A stretch of 64,000 nucleotides of DNA from Nymphaea colorata. Its lineage: Eukaryota > Streptophyta > Magnoliopsida > Nymphaeales > Nymphaeaceae. Where the stretch lies: NCBI RefSeq assembly GCF_008831285.2, contig NC_045139.1, positions 17,528,354 to 17,592,353 on the forward strand. Reading direction: 5' to 3'. Positions within the stretch are counted from its first letter, which is position 1, and each line of letters starts with the position of its first letter. This document shows, in pieces, positions 14,201 through 25,841 of the stretch. Below the pieces are notes generated by a model, which was not told the DNA's origin, ran no database searches, and saw only the letters and a program-made list of their open reading frames with translations. The position numbers were made by a program, and so were the translations under genes.

Positions 14201-17200
14201 TATCTACGCAGAGCATGAAATCAGCAAATAGTGATGAAGCAGACAGCCAAACAAAGAAAGGATAAACCTGCAAAAGGTTTGTGCACATAGCCATTTCACC
14301 ACAAGTAATATCAGCTCCCAAGGCCTTACAAACCCTTCTGAACGGTAGATTCCCAACAGTTGTCAGAGGAGCAAGATATAATTTCTCTCTAAAATCAATA
14401 AGTTTCTTTTCTCGATGATTTGATTTAAGGTCTGCATCATTTTCTAACAAGTGAAGATCATCAGCCCCAGAAACATTCAATTTCTCAGCATTTGTGGAAG
14501 TGTCTTCTGAGTCTTTTTGTATAGAAGCACTCCCTGCACAACCATGATAGAGAATTTGTTAATAGTGCATAAACTTATTGAACAAATGCGAAACAGATCC
14601 AGAAGCAGCACAACTAGAAAATCTGACATATAGTATGTTCTCTTTGATATTACCATTATCTAAATTGTTGACGGAATAAGCTTCATCCAATAGAATCTTA
14701 GACATTTTCGATGGTCTGCATTCATCTGTTGCAATAATTTCGTCTGAATAATCCTTCTCAAGCACATGTTCGGATACTCCATCATTAAGAGAATTGCTGA
14801 TTTTATCACTGCTTTCATCATTTTTTAGTACATATGTACAATCTGAAATTGATGAAGTATCATCCACCTTTTTTTCCTCTAGCCCTCGAGTTTTTGAGTT
14901 ACCCTTACCCTAAAATTTTGAACATAACAGACCCATTAAGTCCAGCAACCAATATAATTTAACTTGAAAGAAACCAAATAGAACAATCAGCCAATAAAGC
15001 ATTTTCTCTATGCTCTATAGATAAGCTCTACGAAGAGAACAAAACGGATGGTAAGGCCAAATAAAAATGAAAAAAAAAAATCATATGCTCATTTATAGCT
15101 GCAGCTTCAGCAAGAGAAAAATAGTCATCAAAACCACACAATTCAACAATTCAATTCCTTAAGAAGCAAAAGCTTTAACCATTTCTTACCCTCAAATTTT
15201 AGAGTCCTTCCTCAGAAGATGATTATCGTATACAAGTAGATAATGACAGAAAAAAATTGACCAATGCAGTTTATCCAAAGCAGAATCATGAATGTATAAA
15301 CAAATGGTAAATGCCAAAGATAGTGTGATTAGACAAATAAAAAAGTTGCAGTCATCCAAGCAAAAACACAGACACTTAACATTAGTTAGTTTACCTAAAA
15401 ATGCAAAAGATGCAGGAAAACAACCCAGTTCAAGACTAATATGTACCGAAAGGCCAAGCATCTTAAGCTGAAGATCTGCTTTAGGAAAACTGACTTTATT
15501 CTTCCACAAGAGCTTCTGCACATCTTTGTTCAAACCATTTCTTTCAGACATCCTTTGGTGTGTACCCAAACTTTCTGTTGTACAAACATCTTTGTGACTA
15601 CCGGCAAATCTGCAAGTGATTCCATAAGGACATGGCTCTTCATAATCAAGGAAAGGACAATCTCCAGCCAGATCTTTTGGTTTCTGAAAATGAAAAGCAA
15701 CACTGACATACACAAAAAAGATAAGAAATAAAAAATTCATTCTAAATGTAGAGATTACATGATTGCCAATGTACCTGCGCCATATATGCTTCCACGTCAT
15801 GACTGAAACGGCAGTTGCCTTCATATTTGCATGCTTTAGAATTTCCAGTTTTTGCCACCTCGGAACAAATGTGTAAGGCAGATTCCCGTTCCTGAAAAAG
15901 CAACCACGTTTTTATGTTTGTTGTTCTAGTATTGGTAGAAGTATACTTCCAAATTGCATCTGTCAGCAGCGACACAGGAAGAATTGTGATTACCATCTAA
16001 ATCACTATTTTCATGAGGGAGAAAAATAGAAGACATGAAGCAACAAACATAATATAACAAGCAGTTTATGCTCAATTGCTTTGCGCAGGATAAGCAAGTT
16101 AAATGGATGAAACTAATTGAAACTTTTGCTTGAGTGGTCATTCCTTGTCCTCAAAATAAATACTAAATAGAATGTAACATGGAAAAGCATATAAAAAGAA
16201 AGATGATTCACGCTCTTGTCAAGTTCTTGATTCTTTTCAGAAAGCATACAAGATGTGTGTTACACGCATGACAGCAGATTTTCTTTAGCATTCATATAGT
16301 CACTTCCAATAATAATAAGTACATAGTACATACTATATAGTCATGTCAAAATTTATGAGTATCCTGCAGGAACAGGAGAGGAGAGAAAAGAATATCATAA
16401 AGCTATATGAAGCCAAGTCAAACAAGCACATAGCTAAGTGAGAGACCACAAAATACAAAGATGAAACTTATTTAACAAGATAGGTGTGAACAATCCACTT
16501 TCTTCTTTTTAATTGAGAAAAGACATTCTAGAACTTATGTAGCACCACTAACTCATGGGGATGACAAAGATGTCATTTAAACAACCGCAAAATGTGCTCC
16601 AGAACAGCTCAGGAATCCCATTATGCGGAAGCTATATTATCACCCATGAAATTTCTAGCATGTAACATAGTTTAAGAAATCTGCGTTGTCTGCATGCAAT
16701 TTCAGTAATTTCTCTCAGTGACATATTCCAGTCATTGTTTGGACTTTAAAGACCGACCAAGGTCAATGTCAATCCCATTAACTCTGATTAACCTACTAGG
16801 TCTGACTATCTTAGTTCTTGTATAAGTAGCAATAAAGTTCATTCACATGAAGGTACAGAATAATTATTAAAATGGAAACGAAGATGTTTGGGCTGAATTA
16901 TCTACTGGCAAGGCCAGGATCAGTTTAACTTGTTAAAGCACTGCAGCCAATCCATTTTCCATGTTTCATAACTACTTATTACAATGATCTTGGTGGCACT
17001 AAATGTTCCCATTATTGTAACTTATTTCAGGACAGGATGGTTTCTAACATGGTTTTTTTTTACCACTCACGTGCGTGTTTCTGTGGATATTTGTAGCTTC
17101 CTAAGTACTTAAAACAGGCTAAAGCATACAGAAGATCACTTAATTATCTGTGAGATTAGCCACCAATGTTAAAAACACGATTCACTCCATTTTTTCTCTA

Positions 17201-18629
17201 GTTAATATCCGACTATCTTGGTTGACAGACCACTGACTAGTCTGTAACTCTGTATGACTAGTCAACTGCCTAATCAGGGGTTCAGCACCTAGGCCCTGGC
17301 CCGAAAGTTGCCAGAGCCTAGTTGGGGGACTAGTCCACTGACTAGGCATACGGGTCGGCTAAATAGTTGTTGACCGATTGGTTGGATTTAGGTCCATGCA
17401 ATTTACGTTTGGCTAGTCTATTTTTTTACCTTCTCAAGGATGACAAATTTATAGAAAGTTAAGAGACTGTTACAAAGGTCAGGCGTGCCAATGCCATATT
17501 CTCTCCTTCCTGATGCTTCTGGATCATCGTTCCTGCATGCATGTATAGACACATACACACACACACACATCTTCCTGAAGCTTCTGGAAATACATTCCTG
17601 TGCCTAGGTGCACTCACTCACACAAACACACACTCTCTCTCATCTACCTCGGCAGACTGATGTGGCATTTGAAAATTTCCAACCCACACTTGCAACTAGT
17701 ACAATTATAAGAGGTACTCGGATAAATCCACCTTCATGATTTATTTAACGCTCACTTCGTAGGATAAAAAAAGCCTAAGGTGATACTTGTGGTGACAGGT
17801 AAAGCAAAATAAAGTGCAATGGAAGTGATGGATATGCACAAGTGAAAACGGACAAAGATCATTTAAAACAAAAAAAAACTGGCTAGGATTTATTCGCATT
17901 GGATCTGCTTTCCCGTTTGCAGCATCAATCTCCTTCCTTCGTCGACTCCTCGTTTTGCTTTCCATCTAGCGTTCTTTTGCTCGTTAGTTTGCATAATGCC
18001 GGTCTTTATCTCTTGTGATTATCAGTTGCTCCTGTAATAATTTGTCCCTTTCATTTGTTATCTAAAGTTAAGATAGCCAATACGAATTTCTGTTACCTTC
18101 ACATGATACAATGCTCGTGGTTCATGTGACAATTTATCCTCCCTTCCAGTTCTCTTCAATAATTTCTTAAAGCAACATGGAACGTTATAAGCAACTGAAC
18201 CACCAAAACCACGTGATTCCGTTAATTAAAGAAGACCGATATATGAACAAAACGTAAAGGAAATGTGCACGAGAAAAATGCAAACCGACGAATCGCCATG
18301 ACCGATCGATCAGATTTGCGGCGTTAATGTGATAATGAGAAAAAGTGAAGGGGTGGCGGCCTTACGAGTTGACGCTCCCTCTTGAGCTGCCGCTTCGACT
18401 TCTTTTCCTTCGCGACAACAGGGACTCCGTTCTTCTCATGAACTTCTTCGTCTGGCTTCTCCCTGCGGGCAGCCGATCTCTGGGGCGCGGCGCAGAGGAA
18501 CTCCCTGTTCACGGGGGCGATGGCCCGCGCAACCAATTCCTCCGGCGTCGGAGCCTCCCGCACGGCCGGCAGATAATGCATCGCATCAAGTTTCTCTCCG
18601 TCCACCAAACTCTCGCCGGCGACCTCCAT
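11279..18629 (-). CDS. DUS3: tRNA-dihydrouridine(47) synthase [NAD(P)+]-like, DUS3 type, with two CCCH zinc fingers
   Basis: Ten exons in transcript order: 18629-18366, 15891-15775, 15683-15447, 14909-14654, 14533-14268, 13639-13367, 12991-12710, 12533-12413, 11867-11698, 11377-11279. All junctions are GT-AG and in phase, giving 694 residues and a TGA stop, close to the size of Arabidopsis At4g38890. The N-terminus is charged. Two CCCH fingers follow: C97/C109/C115/H119 and C136/C145/C151/H157. A variable acidic linker runs to about 335. The FMN-binding DUS barrel begins at [15 protein letters not shown]. The catalytic cysteine is C432 in DINMGCPID. Later conserved pieces are [39 protein letters not shown] and [13 protein letters not shown]. 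Known family role: reduces uridine 47 of tRNA to dihydrouridine using NAD(P)H and FMN; the fingers probably help bind RNA. The gene looks intact. Its orientation is head-to-head with the hnRNP-like gene about 2 kb away. Confidence 0.95.
15892..18365 (-). other. 2.5 kb first intron of the DUS3 gene, with repeat fragments
   Basis: Separates the GC-rich first coding exon from the first zinc-finger exon. Two internal structures are visible: a cluster of GACTAGTC palindromes and CTAGG motifs at about 17215-17420, and a short (CA)n/(CT)n area at 17545-17645 in which the TTCCTGA-GCTTCTGGA block occurs twice. No coding exon was recognised. Confidence 0.65.
17215..17420. repeat. Probable dispersed-repeat fragment rich in GACTAGTC palindromes
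   Basis: The 8-base palindrome GACTAGTC occurs at 17235-17242, 17256-17263 and 17328-17335, and CACTGACTAG variants occur twice. The stretch is less AT-rich than its intron surroundings. It looks like part of a non-autonomous element, but I see no clear ends or target-site duplication. Confidence 0.35.
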
Positions 18630-20200
18630 CTTCTCCCCCCTCGCTTCTTCCCTCTCCTAGGGTTTCCTCTGCTCAACCGCTGCAGTTCGTCCTCCACCAC
18701 TAGCAGCGGAGTGGCGGCAGACTGGGCGGGAGGGGCCCCCAGCCTAAACGGATAAAATGCGCTATCTAACGGCCCCTTCTCGTCATTTTGGGGTTGCTCA
18801 ATTTCGCGTTTTTATAACAACAGATGCGATTCGTTTAATTGGTTTCCATATACAAAGTTACGCCCTTTGCTGCTGTGTCGACTTGGTAATAATAGATAAT
18901 TCTCGTATTATGTGAGTAAGAATTAATGAACAAGAACATCACAAAGATAAATAGTTAATAAAAATATGTACTCATGGGACGTCAAAAGCATGTTGGCTAA
19001 TTACCATTAGTTGGATTAACGCGCTTTCCACGAGAGTTGAGCTCGAGCTCGGTCAGCTTTATTAGACTCTACTCATATATTGATCGGCTCAAGCTTGACT
19101 CATATATTGATCGGCTCAAGCTTGACTAGAGTTGTATAATGTCTGCTCAAACTTGTTGTCATGATAGATAGAGTCATGGCTCAAATTTGACTACTTTAAA
19201 TTGGTTTACAACTCCCGTCATTTGGATAAATCCATTTCATTAGTTTTTAATTTTTGAAGATTTAAAAAATAATAAAAAAATTTATATTAGATGAGTGTCA
19301 TTGAATTTAATTGAGAGTATATATATACATATATTTTTGTAAAATGAGTTGTTTTTAACCACATTAACTAATTATAGCATGAGGACGAGCTACACCAATC
19401 AAATTCTCTTCAATCAATTGGTGAGCCATTCCAAAGGATTTCATGTCCAAAGTAAATTGTAAAAGTTAGTTGGCTATTTGTTGTCATGAATGCTATAGCA
19501 TGCCATGCAAAGAAAACCGATAAAAACCGTGGACTTAAAGTCCGACCTTTTGATTTTAAATATTAAATATAACATTTCTTCAATGCAAAAAAAGTAAAAT
19601 AAAAATTTTAAGTATGAAACTTAAGTTAAACATAAAATCTTTAGTTGAATAAACTATGAATTTTACTATAGCTCTATTACCACACCAACCAAAGCATGTC
19701 ATTTTAGATTCACATCAAGTTATAGAGATTTAAACCACTAAGGAACATGTTTACAAAGTTCATTACAATTTCCATATATTTGAAGGCCATATGATATAAA
19801 TTTTACATCAGCATATGGGTCTATATCAAACAACTACTGAACATGTTTACAAAGTTAATTATAATTTTAATATCGTTCCAAAAGGCAAAATACTATAGGT
19901 TTTATATTTTAATACATAAACATTCTTAGAAATAAATTTACTTTTAATTTTCACTAAGCACGAAGAGCGTAGGGAATCCGTTGGTAATTACGAGAATGTG
20001 GGCTTGTTTTAGATTATAGTCACGTTTTGAGAGTGTTTCCGAAAGATTTCCTGATATCGAAAAGAAACAAGAAAGGGAAGAGCGCTCGGCGGCGAGGTGG
20101 ATCAGATAAAACGCACAGGGTGCCGAAAAGAAACCATGTTGGTTTTGTGAAGGTTGCTCCCGGCAGAGTCGTTCTCTGGGGAAAGCTCCGGCCTACCCTA
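18630..20200. other. Head-to-head intergenic region between DUS3 and the hnRNP-like gene
   Basis: The first 150 bases are the GC-rich 5' leader and promoter of DUS3. From about 18780 to 20000 the sequence is AT-rich with no open frame of interest. It includes a perfect 27-base tandem duplication at 19071-19124. The last part becomes GC-richer toward the leader of the plus-strand gene. Confidence 0.6.
19071..19124. repeat. Perfect 27-bp direct tandem duplication
   Basis: The unit beginning ACTCATATATTGATCGGCTC is present at 19071-19097 and again, identically, at 19098-19124. It lies in AT-rich intergenic DNA and has no obvious function. Confidence 0.9.
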
Positions 20201-20300
20201 CCTTTCCGTTTAGCGAAAAAGACGAGGCGGAACGGCGGAAAAGGGAACCCCGAAGCCTCTCTCTTAGAAGCATCCGGTGCTTGTCTTCAATTTCATCGAG

Positions 20301-20717
20301 GTAAGCAATCGCTCTGGCTCCTTCCCTCATATTTGATCGTTTCGTCCTTCGCTCTTTCCTTGGTTGTAACATCTTAATTTCTCTTCATACAAATCGTCTC
20401 GAGTTTTGGTTCCCTTTCAGTAAGGCGAGCAATCGTTTCCATCGTCTCGCTTTTTCTTGGGATTTACAGGGATAGTGTTTAGTGCATTCATGGGTTTCTC
20501 TCGACACTTTGTTTTGGTATATGAATGTCAGGGGTTTTATTTGGAGTTAAATATTGTTTTGTCTGATCGATTATGCGGTTGAGCTTCGGGAGAGGATGGG
20601 TTTAGCTTTTGTAGGATTTAACTAATGAAGTGTAGTATAATTTCTATCGGCTGCTGTATATTATGGGTTTGAGGGTAGTTTGTGATTAAAGTTGCATTGG
20701 TGTTGCTGAGGTCGCAG
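20301..20717 (+). other. 5' UTR intron of the hnRNP Q-like gene
   Basis: The leader exon ends CATCGAG at 20300 and is followed by GTAAGC. The acceptor GTCGCAG ends at 20717, nine bases before the start codon. The T-rich body and position just ahead of the ATG are typical of plant 5' UTR introns. Splicing is inferred from consensus only. Confidence 0.7.
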
Positions 20718-20726
20718 GGGTTGGAA

Positions 20727-23700
20727 ATGAGGACCCCGAAGTCGGGTTCGGCAAAGAAGACGGCAGCGAAGAAGGATACTGAGAAGGCGCCGCTGAAGGC
20801 CGAGGCTTCATCGACCAGCGGTGCGATTGAACCTTCGTCGAAGACGGTGGAGACGAAGCCAAACCCTGCATCTGGAGGCAAGGTCACGCGGAGCAATGCT
20901 GCTGCTAAACAAGCGACGCCGAAAGCTGTAGAGGAAGCCAAAGGTTTGAGTTATTATCTGTCTCAGTATTGTTCTTGTGCCTTGTTACTCATTAACCTCT
21001 GCCTCACTGTTTTTTGGATAGTGGGATTACTTTGGACGTTGATTGAATTTAGGAAAATTATGAAAAGCAGACGTGTGTATGAGTCGGTTCTTGCCACCAT
21101 TCGTTTACTTTACCTGTTTCGACTGGTTGTTTGATATTGTATTTTCGAGGTCGATTCATTAGCATATAAATTATCGGTCTTTGTTTACCAGTCGATGATT
21201 CTACAAGTGGACCTGCTCGTGCCACCACTCCTGTGGCTGGAGATACCAAAACAACTCCAGCTGGGAATACAAAGAAAACTCCTTCTACGAAGACCCCCGA
21301 AAAGAAAGCAGTTGGGAAAGCAAAATCTGGCACCGGAGCTAAGGCTGCAGCTTCAAAACCAAAGCTGGTTGGATCAGTAGTTGCTGAGGCTGGGAACCGT
21401 GGTGATGCTGTTGCTACAGAAAAAGAGATTGCCATACCAGTGCCCAAGGATGAACCGAAAGAAAACAAGGCACGTGATTTCAAGCGAGATAGACAACTGG
21501 ACAACACAGTAGATGAAGAGGAGACTGAAGATGCAGAGTTGAACGAGGAGGATGACATCGAGGAGATGGACTATGATGCACAAGAAAATTTCGAGGAGCC
21601 CAGTGATGAGGAGGAAGAAGGTTCTGAAGCAGATGAAGAGCAAGAGGAAATGGAAGAAGAGCAGCAACTTCAGATGACTGAGATTGTGAAGGAGAGGAAG
21701 CTAAAGAAAGAGCAGGAGATATTTGTTGGTGGTTTGGATAGAGATGCTGTGGAGGAGGATATAAAGAAGGCATTTGAGGGCATAGGAAAGATTGTTGAAG
21801 TTCGTTTGCACAAGGACTTTCTTACAAACAAGAACAAGGGTTTTGCATTTGTGCAATTTGCCACCAAGGAGGAAGCAAATCGTGCATTGTCTGAATTAAA
21901 ATTTCCTATGGTCTGCTTACATTTTCCCACTGGTTTTGCTTCTTTGATGTTTTAAAATTTATGTGTTTTTTCTCGTCTCTAGGATTGTCATGGTAATCTT
22001 TTAAATACTTGTAATTTCAGATCAAAGGAAAGCGATGTGGAATTGCACCAAGCGAGGACAATGATACACTCTTCTTGGGAAACATTTGCAATACATGGAC
22101 TAAGGAGGCCGTAAGTGAAAGATTGTTGCTAAATCTAGCATGCACTGTCTCTCTCAGGAATGATTCTCTTTGTGAGCTGATATCAGGACATTATTTCAGA
22201 TTAAGCGGAAACTCAGGGACTATGGAGTTGATGGGGTTGACAATATCACTTTAGTTGCAGATACACAAAATGAAGGTTTAAGCCGTGGGTTTGCCTTCCT
22301 AGAGTTCTCTTGTCATCTGGATGCAATGCATGCATACAAACGTTTGCAAAAACCCGATGTCATATTTGGACATCCTGAAAGAACCGCAAAAGTTGCTTTT
22401 GCAGAACCCATTCGAGAACCAGATGAGGAAATAATGGCTCAGGTTCTTTCCTGCTTCCTTTTTTATTGGAGTTCAGAAACTAGAAACCCTTCTTCGTAGC
22501 TTTGCATTTGATGTGGTCTTGTAAGTTTCTATGTTTTCTTGTTGTACAGGTCAAGTCTGTCTTTGTGGATGGATTACCACCACATTGGGATGAAGATCGG
22601 GTGAAGGAGCAATTGAAATCTTATGGAGAAATTGAACGTGTGGTTTTGGCTCGTAACATGCCAACTGCCAAGCGGAAGGATTTTGGTTTTGTTAACTTCA
22701 CTGCTCATGAAGCTGCAGTAGCTTGTGCTAATGGTTTAAACAACAGTGAACTTAGTGATGGAAAGATAAAGGTACTGTACTTTGTCCTAGTGACATGCTT
22801 TAGTCATTTGTTTGTAACTTCATGTGATGGTCAATGTTGATTGAAACTGTTTATGTGAAACAAAAAGGGGACGTCATTTACACTTTATCCATGTATATTT
22901 GTAATTTTGTAGTATCTCCATTTATTTAATTTCTTGTTCGGCAAAGTAGCTTTTGATATAGGTTAGTTTATCTATTTCTATTTCAACAGTGACTTGACAG
23001 TCTACATATATTTTCTGCAATATATTTTTACATGGTAAGCCATAATGTTATATCCTGCTGATTCTATATTCCAATATCACTCTATTGTTGCATGCGGATT
23101 TCTGATGTTGCAGCTGAACTCTATATCAGCGAATTTGAACCCAAGTCACATGCGTGATGGAACGGGGGCAGGTTCGGGTACGGAGATGTGGGTACGGGCA
23201 CGATAACCTTAGAAAATATCGGTACAGTGGTATGGCAGGGTATATATATAGATATATGCAAAATACCAGAAAAAATTCAGAATGAAAGCAACATTTTAAA
23301 TAAAAAAGTAATATAAACAAAAATAGTACATGTTAATGACCAATGACTCACAAAAATAGAATCAAAATTGAGTTAGAAGTAAGCTAAATTAAATAAAACT
23401 GTAAAAGTAAGCAGTTTAGATCAGTTTCGACCCAAAAAGTGCCTTGGTGTGTCCAGGCACCCTTTTTGCTGTGTCAGTACGGTGACACGGGTACGGGGGC
23501 CTTATTAAAATATCCATGTGACTTAGATTTGATTAAAATTATGTTTTAATTAATTAAGATATAGTCAGCCTCATTTCGGTTAAACTCATTGGTGGTTCTG
23601 AGTCTCGGACCCAACCTGTGCCCTGTGCCATAAAAAATATCAATTATGTATTATGCTTTAGCTTGTTACTGAAAAGTTAGGGGTCAATGGGTGGCCCGTT

Positions 23701-25841
23701 AAAAACTAGGCCAACTCGTGTCCTATCCTTTCTTGTACTTGCAGTGTGCTGGTGTTTAGAGTCAGTCTCATATGGTAAGCCTACTGCAGGATCTGATCCA
23801 ATCCTCTGTGCTGTACAATAATTCTAAATAATTTGTTGTCATGCTTTGATTTTTCCCGGAAGGCTAGTCCAATTTCTGAAAAGCTAGTTGCTGATTGGCA
23901 ACTGGTAAAACTTAAAAAGCAGGCCAACATCTATCATGGTCTTTTATGGATGGAGATGTGGTGTTTGCGAGTAAAGATAGGATATATGAAATTAACTGCA
24001 TTTGAAGTACCACTGATCTATGATTGGATCAACAGTTAGCTAGTTCACTTGTTCAACATGCCGTTGCCTCAATGGTGCTGACCTTTGGTTTCTTGAGATA
24101 TATGTTAGCTAGTTCACTTGTTCAACATGCCGTTGCCTCAATGGTGCTGACCTTTGGTTTCTTGAGATATATGGCTATTTTTCCCATATAAAGCATGCTG
24201 TGGTGTATTTTTTTAAAAAATATAAATAAATACATTAAAGGGAAGCTTGTTCCTCATGTGTTTTGCAGAATGTTTGTCTTAAACTGAAGTTATTAATTGC
24301 TGGAGTGTGCATTCCTTTCAAATAAGTTTTATTTTATTATCCAATTTATTTCGTTTTTTAAGTTAAAGCTTGAATAAAGTCACTTCAGAGGATGCCCAAG
24401 CATTCATATTCTGTTCCCTGCTGCTAATGCTGGTGATATACACTTGTTAATTGTAAGACTGCTGTTTATCATGTTTTTATAGATGAAAACAAAAGCTAGG
24501 CTTGCAAATCCTTTACCGAAGACTCAAGCTGTTAAAGGTGGCATGCGTGGTGGGTTTAGGATTGGTCATTCAGGCATTGGAACATACTCTCGCTTTCGTA
24601 AGTTTAGCACGTCAGCCCTTGTCAGCTGTCACGGCAGTCATGCTAGTTAATTTTCACATTCAATACTGCATCTCATTAATGTGTATCACACAGGAAGAGG
24701 CTTTGGCATGGGTAGGCATCCTTTCCAGAGGGGTGTATTTCACCGTGGCAGAGGATTTCATCCGCGTGGTCGTGGAGGTGGCAGGTTTCCTCATGCTGGC
24801 GTAAATGCTGACTCACGGGGAAGATATTCTTTCATCGGGCGAGGTCTATATGAATTTATAAGTTTTGTGAATATTATTTGCTTTAGCTACTGTTTTGGAT
24901 TGATTTTCATCAAACAAGGAGGTTAGATTGTTAAAATTTCTAGTGAGATGCAGTTATTTTCCTTTCTGATTTTTGTTTTCATGCTTGTCTATCATATAGG
25001 AGGTAGGAGGGGATCCTTCAGAGGTGCTTATGAAGGATCTAGCCATAGGTTTGAATTTGACAATGGCAGGCGTGGTTCATTTGAACGAGGCCATGGAAGG
25101 TCTTTCCATTCTAGGAGGTATCCGTATCAATCAGAGCAGGAATTTGAACAACCCTATAGTGGTAGATATTATGGTGATGATTCATATTACTATGGCGATA
25201 CTGGTCGCAGTGCAAAGCGACCTTTTTCTTTAATGGTAGGTAGACTTGAATGGAGCTTAAATGTGTGGAATTATACATTTGCAGAGTTTGATATTTTAAG
25301 ACCCTTTATTTCAGGAGCGTGAACCAGGTTATATAGATGCTGGAAGCAGGCTACGTTCTCGTTATGATCATTCTGATCCGGTGTATAGTGGTTCACATTT
25401 TCAAGGTTTGTAATGTCTTTTGAATTAGCTATTCCGTGACTTGGATATGTAATGTTTCAATTTCATGTACATGTCATGCTAATGTGTAATATGTAGTGAT
25501 TTTATTTTATTCATTTATTTATTTTAGATCCTTTGGATGCTGGAAGGGGACTGTATTCACGTGATTACTATGGTTCAGATGTAAGTACCAACTTGTTAGC
25601 TAGATTGCGATGTTGTTTTTTACTTTTCCTGTTCCTTTTCTCTATTTACTTCTGCTCCCTCCCTATCTTTCTCCACTTCTTGTTGCCATCTTACGGTATG
25701 GTGGATATTCTTCTGTTAGAATATATAACCTGATGATATTTCTATTGCATACTTTTTCATCCTCTTCAATTGCAGCTTGGTGGTGGTGGATACTCATCTT
25801 TTTATGGCGGACACTCATCTGGAAGGGGTTATTACTATTAG
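20727..25841 (+). CDS. hnRNP Q/R-like RNA-binding protein, acidic N-terminus, three RRMs, RG/GY-rich tail (LIF2/LIL group)
   Basis: Eleven coding exons: 20727-20943, 21192-21910, 22021-22110, 22200-22442, 22550-22771, 24483-24597, 24694-24843, 25000-25235, 25315-25405, 25528-25580, 25776-25841. They join in phase to 733 residues ending at TAG. The N-terminal 240 residues are first Lys/Thr/Ala-rich (repeated TPEKK/KTP pieces), then strongly acidic. RRM1 spans about 248-325 (IFVGGL; KGFAFVQF at 288-295). RRM2 spans about 328-413 (LFLGNI; RGFAFLEF at 371-378). RRM3 spans about 426-500 (VFVDGL; KDFGFVNF at 466-473). The phrase NPLPKTQAVKGGMRGGFRIG and an RG- then GY-rich tail to 733 follow. Three tandem RRMs with this tail fit the plant hnRNP Q/R-like LIF2 family, and the long acidic N-terminus points to the LIL1-like member. 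Expected role: nuclear RNA binding and chromatin-linked transcript control. The exact paralogue is not settled. Confidence 0.9.
23143..23524. mobile_element. Candidate MITE/non-autonomous element with 10-bp perfect terminal inverted repeats
   Basis: AAGTCACATG at 23143-23152 is the exact reverse complement of CATGTGACTT at 23515-23524. The interior begins and ends with GC-rich GGGTACGG and CACGGGTACG pieces around an AT-rich core. No target-site duplication was confirmed and there is no coding capacity. The inverted ends could also be chance. Confidence 0.4.
24035..24172. repeat. Perfect 69-bp tandem duplication in an intron
   Basis: Two identical 69-base units, 24035-24103 and 24104-24172, each starting GTTAGCTAGTTCACTTG. 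Complete identity implies a very recent duplication, or possibly an assembly artefact. Confidence 0.9.

Larger units (their letters stand above)
22772..24482 (+). other. 1.7 kb intron between RRM3 and the RG-rich tail, hosting a MITE-like element and a 69-bp duplication
   Basis: The longest intron of the hnRNP-like gene (the others are 71-250 bases). Its size comes partly from a 382-bp block with inverted termini (23143-23524) and a perfect 69-bp tandem duplication (24035-24172). The donor is AAG|GTACTG and the acceptor TTTATAG|ATG. Confidence 0.75.

Noticed and set aside
18345..18755. Plus-strand 136-codon frame over DUS3 exon 1
   Set aside because: It is antisense to a GC-rich conserved exon and has no family features.
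20027..20377. 116-codon frame in the leader of the hnRNP-like gene
   Set aside because: It runs through the inferred 5' UTR donor at 20301 into intron sequence and is Arg/Lys-rich without recognisable domains. The RRM protein starts at 20727.
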